Shown: in pieces, positions 56,721 to 64,000 of the stretch
Layout of the letters: each line of letters opens with the position of its first letter
Numbering within the stretch: position 1 is the stretch's first letter
Assembly (NCBI RefSeq): GCF_010093535.1
Contig: NW_022985198.1
Coordinates: 124,001-188,000 of the forward strand
Direction: 5' to 3'
Length of the DNA stretch: 64,000 nucleotides
Source of the DNA: Lindgomyces ingoldianus
Taxonomy: Eukaryota; Ascomycota; Dothideomycetes; Pleosporales; Lindgomycetaceae
Position numbers and translations under genes: made by a program
Notes under the pieces: generated by a model
Told to the model about the DNA's origin: nothing
The model's input: the letters and a program-made list of their open reading frames with translations, nothing else
Databases searched by the model: none

Positions 56721-58463
56721 ATGCGAATCCTTTTTCCATTATCGACAATCATCACTTCTGTGTCCGCCCTTAGTCTAACTGAGCTCTGCACGAAGTCAAA
56801 TGCCCAGTCTGCACTTCCCGTCGCCGGATTCTACAATGGAATTACTGTCGATTCATCCTCGGTCGTTGCGACTATAGGCACAAATTACTCCATTCGCAGC
56901 AACACATTTTTCCCCGACGCAACCATCAATTATTGCAATATCTCGTTTGCTTATACGCACAATGGACGAGGGGACCTAGTTCATGTTGCCTACTGGGTTC
57001 CAGAACCCTCTAAATTCCGGAGTCGATTCCTAGCTACTGGAGGTGGCGGGCTTGCGATCAACTCCGGCGCTTCCACCGTGTCTGGAGGAGTGAGTATAGG
57101 CGCAGTTAGTGGATATACGGATGGAGGTTTTGGTAATTTCAATACCAATGCTGATGCCATCTTCCTCCTTGCCAACGGGACCGTCAATTGGGAGAGTGCT
57201 TACATGTTCGGCTACCAGGCCATACATGAGATGACTGTGCTTGGAAAGGAACTCGCCCGGAATCTTTTCGGGATCAAGAACGGGACGAAGCTTTATGCGT
57301 ATTATCAGGGTTGCTCGGAAGGAGGACGAGAAGGATGGAGCCAGGTTCAACGTTATTCCAATGAATTGGATGGTGCGTCAATTGGCGCTCCTGCTTTCCG
57401 GTATTCTCATCAGCAGATCCAGCATCTGTACTCCAATGTGGTCGAGAAGACTCTGGACTATTATCCACCGCCCTGCGAAATGATGGCAATTGTAAATGCC
57501 ACCATTAAGGCTTGTGACCCGTTGGACGGGAAGAGAGATGGCGTTGTTGCCCGAACGGACCTTTGCAAACTCCATTTCAACATCAACAGTACCATTGGAT
57601 TGCCGTATTCATGCGCGGCCTTTTCCGGTGGTCGCGGTTTCGGACCAGGGAGTGGCAGCCCAACTCCAGCCCAAAATGGTACTATCTCAGCGAAAGCCGT
57701 TGCCGTAGCGCAGACTATTCTCAATGGAATCCACGACCTCCACGGTCGCCAGGTTTACTTTTCATACCAACCCAGCGCAACTTTCGCTGATGCACAAACG
57801 AGCTACAACAACGCTACTGGTCAGTGGGAGCTCAGTATCAGTGGCCTAGGAGCAGAATTTGTGACGCGGTACATTGATCTAGTGAACTCCTCCACACTTC
57901 CCAACCTCAACGGAGTCACATACGACACCCTGAAAGAGTGGATCTATCACCTATGGCAAACTTACGACGACAGTTTCCAGGTGAATTGGCCTGACCTGAC
58001 GCGCTTTGAAGAAGCTGGTGGAAAGGTCATCCACTACCATGGTGAATCTGACGACTCAATTCCTGCTGCCAGTAGTGTACGGTACTGGGAGTCTGTCCGC
58101 TCCGTCATGTACCCTGGTCTTAGCTATAACGACTCTGCCACCAAGATCCAAGATTTCTACCGACTTTTCCTTGTCCCAGGCGGAGCCCACTGTGGCGCGA
58201 ATCAGTACCAACCCAACGGCGCATGGCCGCAGAATAGCCTAACGCAATTAATTGATTGGGTGGAGAAGGGTATCGAACCGAACTTGCTGAATGGGACAGT
58301 ATCTATGGGCGCACAGAAGGGAGAGAACCAGAAAATTTGCCTGTGGCCTCTACGGCCGTACTATGGTGGTAGTAATGGGACAGAGCTAGAATGTGTGTAT
58401 GATCAAGTGAGTCTTGACACATGGCATTACAACCTTGACGCTTGGAAGATGCCTGTTTGGTAG
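56721..58463 (+). CDS. Secreted tannase/feruloyl esterase family protein
   Basis: 580 residues in a single exon, with a signal peptide (about 1-16, MRILFPLSTIITSVSA). The fold is tannase/feruloyl esterase: LATGGGGLAINSG, then the nucleophile elbow YYQGCSEGGREG with Cys198-Ser199, an acid in HGESDDSIPA (Asp444), and HCG near 490 (His490-Cys491). The adjacent Cys198 and Cys491 are the disulfide pair that draws Ser and His together in this family's CS-D-HC arrangement. A PLDGKRDGVV segment fits the family's calcium-binding lid region. The protein is expected outside the cell, cleaving ester bonds of phenolic acids on plant polymers or gallotannins; the exact substrate is unclear. Intact, with all catalytic residues. 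Confidence 0.93.
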   Translation: MRILFPLSTIITSVSALSLTELCTKSNAQSALPVAGFYNGITVDSSSVVATIGTNYSIRSNTFFPDATINYCNISFAYTHNGRGDLVHVAYWVPEPSKFRSRFLATGGGGLAINSGASTVSGGVSIGAVSGYTDGGFGNFNTNADAIFLLANGTVNWESAYMFGYQAIHEMTVLGKELARNLFGIKNGTKLYAYYQGCSEGGREGWSQVQRYSNELDGASIGAPAFRYSHQQIQHLYSNVVEKTLDYYPPPCEMMAIVNATIKACDPLDGKRDGVVARTDLCKLHFNINSTIGLPYSCAAFSGGRGFGPGSGSPTPAQNGTISAKAVAVAQTILNGIHDLHGRQVYFSYQPSATFADAQTSYNNATGQWELSISGLGAEFVTRYIDLVNSSTLPNLNGVTYDTLKEWIYHLWQTYDDSFQVNWPDLTRFEEAGGKVIHYHGESDDSIPAASSVRYWESVRSVMYPGLSYNDSATKIQDFYRLFLVPGGAHCGANQYQPNGAWPQNSLTQLIDWVEKGIEPNLLNGTVSMGAQKGENQKICLWPLRPYYGGSNGTELECVYDQVSLDTWHYNLDAWKMPVW

Positions 58464-59955
58464 ACAAAGAGGTGCACAGGAGGGAATTTCAGGCAGATCA
58501 CGTGGAGTTTTAATCGATAGGAAGAGGATATAGGTTCAATTTGCCTCGCGTTACAAGTAAGCGCCAAAGCTACATCATCCCTAGGCTAGTATTTTACTAT
58601 TGAGAATTACTATATACCGAAACAAGCAGTCATACGTTATTGATTCTCATTAATTTTGAACAATGTAAGGCCATTCTGTTAAAACGTATGCCTCGTTTTG
58701 CATTAGCAACGGAACGAGATAAATTCTAAAGCAAAGTATCTAGACGCATAAAAAATTCGACTTTCTTAGTTTGGCTCTAGCAAGGAAAAGTGTCCCTACA
58801 AATGCGAACTGTGACCACGCGTGTAGGACAAGTATATAAGGCAAGTCTCATGAAAACGGACAACATTCGCCGCACAATACATGTCGTTCTTGGCAATTTT
58901 GAGTGCCGCTCTGAGATGCGAACCCTAGCGTTAGAAATATCTGAACCACGAAGGGAACCTGAACAGGCTCATATCCCGAAATTGAACGATATAATTGAAC
59001 GATGAGCGAAAAGTGTCCGCTCAGATGCTCATACTAGTAGAGTTCGGAATACAGATATTTCCGCTTATACTATGCGCGTGGATGAATAAGAGTTTAATAG
59101 ATTCGCAGGGTCTGAACAATAGCGAAGAAGAATGGAAACGGATACTAAGAATCCTTTTGGTGGCCCAGGATATGGATTTCAAACTATTGAGCTCTTCACT
59201 GCAAAAGGAGAAACAGGACATCAAGGATTGGGCTCAGGTTTAGGGTCGTCTTTCGAGGTTTTGGGAGGAGAATAGCTGAACTTAACCCTGAATGCTATCT
59301 AACTAGTAGTCTACTGAGTTAAGTGGGTGGAGATACATAGCAGAGCTTAACACAAAGAATTTGTGAAGCTTTTGGGAGCAGGAAGGCCATAAGGGACTGA
59401 GTTGATTGCTTAAAGAGTGCACATTTAGAAGCACTGCACTCTCTAAATATTTCAAGAATGACTTCGTCATGCTCATCTCATTCTCCTCATAGCAATAATT
59501 TGCGTTTGGGCCGTACAATCCATCGGTAACCCATGTTACTCCCGCCAAATGGCACCCAGATGCCGCGACCGCGTTCCATCTCGCGCATAGGGATAGATAG
59601 TCTCCATAGAATCTGCATTTGACATTCCAAGGTCGCTGCCGCTGTAATCAGTACAGCATTCTGAGGAAGATCTGTTTCGTTCCCAGAGCTATGTATTGTG
59701 TTTTATCGGAGGCCGGACAGGATATTGGAGATGGTGGAGAAAGGGTGGGCAGTAGCGGTGATCCTAGCATAGTTTGGCTGAGGCAGAAGACGCTGTAGCG
59801 AGGCCGGTGGTCTGAATTAGGGCGATTCTGCACAATTCTGCACACTTGGCGAAGAGTGATCATCCCGGACCTGTGCGGGTGATTCTTGTTGCCTTCTTGG
59901 TTTTTGCCAGCAATCTCCCAATCACCCCACCCGGCAATATCATTGGAAGACTGTA
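58464..59955. other. 1.5-kb spacer with unrecognised small frames
   Basis: Two overlapping plus-strand frames (58790-59005, 58995-59243) have no homology I recognise. There is no signal peptide, and composition is intermediate. The spacer ends at the transposon at 59956. Confidence 0.45.
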
Positions 59956-61055
59956 ACGTACTTCATGGGCGAGTTGCTCACACACCCGAGTTGCTCACTT
60001 TTGCCAAGACCCCACTAAACCACCCTTCCTACACTAATGCATTCCCCACAACACTACTTAGACGCGCTAAAAGAACGTTAGATATAGCTTACACTCTAAG
60101 CTTTTAAATAAGACATAAAACTCTTAAAAAAATATGCTGTAGCTATGTACAAAGTTTTATAAAAGATAATAAATAACTATAGCACTAGACAACTTTTATA
60201 AGCTAATTCTACAGCTAAATTATAAAGGCTAGGCAATAAAAAGGAGTAAGTGATTATTAAGACTATACTTAAGCTATATACGCAAGGAATTTCCCCTTAG
60301 ATAGCATTTATAGCTAATATAGCTAATTCTTTGCGCGCTAAGCATAATCTAGGCTATGTTTACATAAACTAGCCTAGTATGTTTGTAAAGCGTTATTTAG
60401 AGCTTAAAGTAAAGTTTTAAGCGCAAGTATAGTTAAGAGATATCTAGCTAATTATAAACCCTATCTTGCTAAACTTGTACGTGTTATTATCCTAGATGCT
60501 ATACTTAGCTTTAATATTCTCTATAAGGCTAAAGCTGCTCTAAATTACTTTAGGACTCTTACAGAGGGCTCTCTTATAGTTGTACTTACACTTAAATGTT
60601 ACTTTAAGCTCTAAATAACGCTTCACAAACATACTAGGCCAGTTTATGCAAACATGGCCTAGATTACGCTTAGCGCGCAAAGAATTAGCTATATTAGCCA
60701 CAAATGCTATCTAAGGGGAAATTCCTCACGCATATAGCTTAAGTATAGTCTTAATAATTACCTGCTTCTTTTTATTACCTAGCCTCTATAATTTAGCTAT
60801 AGAATTAGCTTGTAAAGGTTATCTAGCGCTGTAGTTATTTATTGTCTTTTATAGGACTTTGCACATAGCTACAGCACATTTCTTTAAGAGTTTTATGTTT
60901 TATTTAAAAGCTTAGAGCGTAAGCTGTATCTAACATTCTTTTAGCGCGTCTAAGTAGTGTTGTGGGGAATGCATTAGTGTAGGAAGGGTGGTTTAGTGGG
61001 GTCTTGGCAAAAGTGAGCGACTCGGGTGTGTGAGCAACTCGCCCATGAAGTACGT
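59956..61055. mobile_element. Palindromic 1.1-kb derivative of the Fot1/pogo-like element
   Basis: Flanked by TA (59954-59955, 61056-61057). The two arms (59956 to about 60440 and about 60570 to 61055) are inverted repeats of about 485 bp around a loop of about 130 bp. The right half and loop match one end of the 1.87-kb element (34300-34927), and the left arm is an inverted copy of that same end. Each tip has two GAGTTGCTCAC boxes 17 bp apart (59971 and 59988; mirror at 61030 and 61013), likely transposase-binding sites. The outer ~110 bp are undecayed and the interior is AT-rich. No coding capacity, so it is a fold-back MITE-like element. Confidence 0.88.
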
Positions 61056-61057
61056 TA

Positions 61058-61876
61058 TTGATGATTGAGAGAATAAAGGTGGGTCTTCAGAGGTCTGTTA
61101 TTCACTTTCTGGTTGCTACCAAAGGCAGAGAGTCTTGTCGTAGACTGTCGGTTGGTTCCTCAGCCATAAAGGGAACGCTTTGAGGTCCATGATTGAAGTA
61201 GGTGTATAACAACCTGCCGTGACATATGGTGGTATTTGAAGAAATGAGAGCGAGAAACAAAGTAGATGGTCAATAATTGAAAAAGCAAGCCGGTCAGGTT
61301 CAAGACAGATGGAGAAATAGGATTCAGAATTAAAAGATGAAACGGCTCAGTCAGTACTGACAAATCATCATAAATCACACGTGACTAAATGGTCCTGAGG
61401 AGACTTTCTACCAGTTCTAATATAGCCGTTCTTAATATTCTTACAGCCTTACTTTTTCTATCTCTTAATTGTAAGGCTATTACTGATGTGCAGACCTCCT
61501 GGGCTCTGGACTCCAATGATTCTAAATGTATCCTCATCCAAAACTTGCCAGAGGAATAAACATCGGATATTCACGGAAATATGTAACACAACCTAAGTGG
61601 CCGAGGATATACGCCCGTTGACATTCAACCTACGGACCCGCAACCCCACTTCTCCGCAATTCCAAGCAGCGCTACCGCTCTAGACCCGTACGCCACAAGC
61701 TTGATGAAACCCAAGATCTGGGGCACAGAAGACTAATACGTCAACCTGTGCAGCCCTTGCACATTTCATGAACGATGAATCTAACTAGCCCGTGGCGTCA
61801 TAGTTGCTTGCACCAAACATTCAGATGCAAGTGAATTGATATCAGCAACCCAAATAACCAACGCAAGCCCCTCACT
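61058..61876. other. Intergenic, no gene
   Basis: Spacer between the palindromic element and the 3' end of the dioxygenase gene. A 72-codon minus-strand frame at 61160-61378 is unrecognised. Confidence 0.5.
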
Positions 61877-62996
61877 TCAGCCCTTCATATTCGAGCTCCC
61901 CAAATTGAATCCTGGTCTAGCATCCTTTCCCTTCTCATTTAACCCCCAAGCTGTCGAACTCGCATCATGCACCGTCGTCCTCCTCAAGTCCCTCCTAAAC
62001 TTGCCCGCAAAGGTTCCACCACCCGCTCTATGTAAAACGCAGGTATTATCCCAAATAACTAAATCACTTGGATTCTCCCACGGAACACTGATCCTGTATT
62101 TCTCTTGCGTCGCATGGTCTAGTAACTGCTTTAACAAGGCATCGCTCTTTTCCTTGTCTACACCTTCGACATGGTGCGCGTGGGCAGCGATGTATAGGTT
62201 CATGCGGTTAGAGGGTTCGTGGAGTTGGGCAATCTTGTGGGCGTACATAGGTTGTGATTCGACGTCGAGGTCTTTGAAGAATTCTGGAGCTGCAGTTTTA
62301 CGCGAATGCGCCATGCAATGTGCAGCTGCATAGTCATATTCCAAGAGTTCGGACTTGAGCTCTTCAGGTAGCTCGTCAAAAGCGGTGCGGGAGTCGGCGA
62401 AATCTGTGTTGCCGCCGTGGCCTGGAGGGGGCAGTTCGTAGGCGCGGAGGAGGGAAAAGGATGCTCGGCGTGGGTTGAAGGAGGAGTCCACATGGAAGAG
62501 ACCATTTCCCTACCCGATGTGAGCATTGAAGCTATTTGGGCTAATTTCATAACGAGTGCTATAAAGCGAATAGATCGAGGCAAATATACCTTCTGGTATT
62601 GAGCTTTTGGCGAGCTGGGGTCGATAACGTTGCCATTTTCATCGACATTGCCCGCATCAAAGAGCTCATAGTGCTGATACCTCATCTTTCTCCCTCCGGT
62701 CATGTATGGCCTAATATCATCCAGGTCACCCAGTCGCCGAGAGAATTCAACATGTGCGGTATCATCCATCCCGGTATTGCGAAACACGCAAACACCGTAC
62801 TGCAAAAGGTATTATCTTCCGAATGTAGCCGTTTGCTATGCGTACAACTTACCTTTGCCATTGCGGCTAGGACCTCTTTAAATTGCTCCTCGGATGGATT
62901 AGGGAAGTTCACTCCCTCGATCTCTGCTCCAAAGGTTGGGTGCAATTCCTTGACCGTAATGGTCTTGAAGGTGCTCTCTTGAACAAGACCAGGCAT
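61877..62996 (-). CDS. TfdA/TauD-family 2-oxoglutarate/Fe(II) dioxygenase
   Basis: Exons on the minus strand are 62853-62996, 62590-62799 and 61877-62509, separated by GT...AG introns of 53 and 80 bp. They give 987 nt, 328 residues. The iron-binding facial triad is complete: His124 and Asp126 in LFHVDSSFN, and His278 in CVLHRAGG. Arg291 or Arg294 in KFRRDLRRTT fits the 2-oxoglutarate carboxylate contact. The N-terminal HPTFGAEIEGVNF segment is typical of fungal members related to 2,4-D dioxygenase and taurine dioxygenase. The family hydroxylates small acids or sulfonates with decarboxylation of 2-oxoglutarate; the substrate is unknown. The ATG at 62996 is preferred because homology starts there. 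Divergent from an MFS transporter across about 570 bp. Confidence 0.93.
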
Positions 62997-63569
62997 CGCG
63001 TTGTAGTGTATCGGAATATGTTGCTTAAAGTCGTATCCAAAGAGAGAATTCCGTCCAGATGGTTCATAGGTTGCTGCTAGGTTGATTCTCTCCCAGCGCT
63101 GGGACCAAGATGGGGTGACTAGCATATATGAAATCCACGACCCCGGCAATTAATCCTTCATATTTGCCGATGCCCTTCTCAAGAGATCATGCAGTCTCTC
63201 CAGCTCTGTAAATGCCCCGCTGCTTGGCAACCCCACGGCTCACTAACGGATTCTCTGCGGTCCAATCAACTTTTTCTGCTGACGCTGGAAATAAGCTATT
63301 TGACGCGCGATTCGATTTATCGCTATACATCCCTCAGAAGAAAATCGTATATCACAAAGGAACACGAAATAACTCCCGGGTCTTAGCGAATTATAGCCTT
63401 TGGAGAAAGAGACCCATGCAAGAAAGGATCAGCGAGATCACCACCCCGCATTGCTGGTAACACCCTGGTAGCCGCACCAGCAACTACCGATGGCCATTAA
63501 AACTCGGAAAATGTTTAAGACAGACGTGAACTCGCTCTGAAATTCTATGTCCTCATCGACTCCATCGAC
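62997..63569. promoter_or_regulatory. Shared divergent promoter region, dioxygenase and transporter
   Basis: 573 bp between two divergent start codons, 62996 (minus) and 63570 (plus). Divergent enzyme-transporter pairs often share regulation. No specific binding site could be assigned by eye. Confidence 0.45.
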
Positions 63570-64000
63570 ATGCCCTCCGATATCAAAGAAAACAATGTTC
63601 ACGTCGAGAATCTGCCCCCGAAAGGGGAGCATATTGTTGACGAGTCGCGTCTCGATACCGACATTCACTTGAATGCGGCAATACAAGCGGAGGTCGACAA
63701 AGATGAGCAGCGTGTTAAAAAAATCATTCGCAGGGTTGATTTTCGGCTAGTGCCTATCCTAGGGTTGCTGTACATGTGGGCGCTGATTGATCGAGTCAAC
63801 CTTCCTGTCGTAGGTCTTCCGTGATTGGGGATTTTGAGGGAGATTCGCTGACTAGAGATCAGATTCAAATAGCTGGAATGCGGAAGGAGCTCGGTACCGA
63901 TCAAGGAAACCGATACACTTTAATAACAATGATCGTACGTTATAGAAGAAGCGCTGGGAATGAACCCGACTGAAAGACACAGTTCTTCGTCACGTACATC
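63570..64000 (+). CDS. MFS transporter, Dal5/anion:cation symporter type (5' part)
   Basis: The gene runs off the window. Probable exons are 63570-63813, 63873-63934 and 63983 onward. The first intron boundary uses a non-consensus GTCTTC donor and is uncertain; the second (GTACGT...CAG) is good. About 57 charged N-terminal residues precede RVDFRLVPILGLLYMWALIDRVN, the first transmembrane segment of the Dal5-type family. AGMRKELGTDQGNRYTLI then follows, as in allantoate permease relatives. These transporters import small organic anions such as allantoate, nicotinate, pantothenate and others. The orientation relative to the dioxygenase suggests that it supplies that enzyme's substrate, which is inference only. 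Confidence 0.82.

Overview
This window looks like part of the nuclear genome of a filamentous ascomycete (Pezizomycotina). The protein-coding genes have short spliceosomal introns of about 48-80 bp. Families typical of these fungi are present: HET domain, DUF1996, glutamic peptidase G1, tannase/feruloyl esterase and fungal TfdA/TauD. The repeats carry dense C-to-T and G-to-A decay, with Gln and Trp codons turned into TAG/TAA, as expected of repeat-induced point mutation (RIP).

Bases 1 to about 39,390 are an AT-rich transposon block with no intact gene. It is a nest that can be read from target-site duplications. The oldest recognisable layer is a Tc1/mariner-type transposase relic. Family A, a Ty3/gypsy chromovirus with 5-bp duplication TAAAG, is inserted at 4047-11250. 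Family D, a second gypsy element transcribed on the minus strand with duplication TAATC, spans 11521-36508. The left LTR of D is split by a Ty1/copia element, family B, at 11539-23294 (duplication GCTTC). That copia is itself split by a third gypsy, family F, at 13980-19641 (duplication TCTAC), and by two solo LTRs of family A. Further solo LTRs of families A, B and D, two small solo-LTR-like elements, and Fot1/pogo-like DNA transposons (954-2816, 33062-34927, and a fragment near 27.5 kb) sit elsewhere in the block. A perfect 75-bp inverted repeat lies at 3609-3683 and 39315-39389, close to both edges of the block.

Bases 39,440-59,950 are a normal-GC gene island: a metallo-beta-lactamase-fold protein, a membrane-anchored type-B carboxylesterase, a HAD-type II dehalogenase-like protein, a HET-domain protein, a secreted glutamic-peptidase-fold protein that lacks the catalytic residues, a secreted DUF1996 protein with six exons, ankyrin-repeat debris, a broken SfnG-like flavin monooxygenase, and a secreted tannase/feruloyl esterase.

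Bases 59,956-61,055 hold an almost fully palindromic DNA transposon derivative. After it come a TfdA/TauD-type dioxygenase gene (minus strand) and, divergently, the start of a Dal5/ACS-type MFS transporter that runs off the end of the window. The dioxygenase, the transporter and the decayed SfnG-like gene suggest local capacity for using organosulfur compounds, but this is inference. Exon boundaries were placed by eye and checked only for reading-frame continuity. Assembly gaps are at 11164-11173 and 23022-23071.
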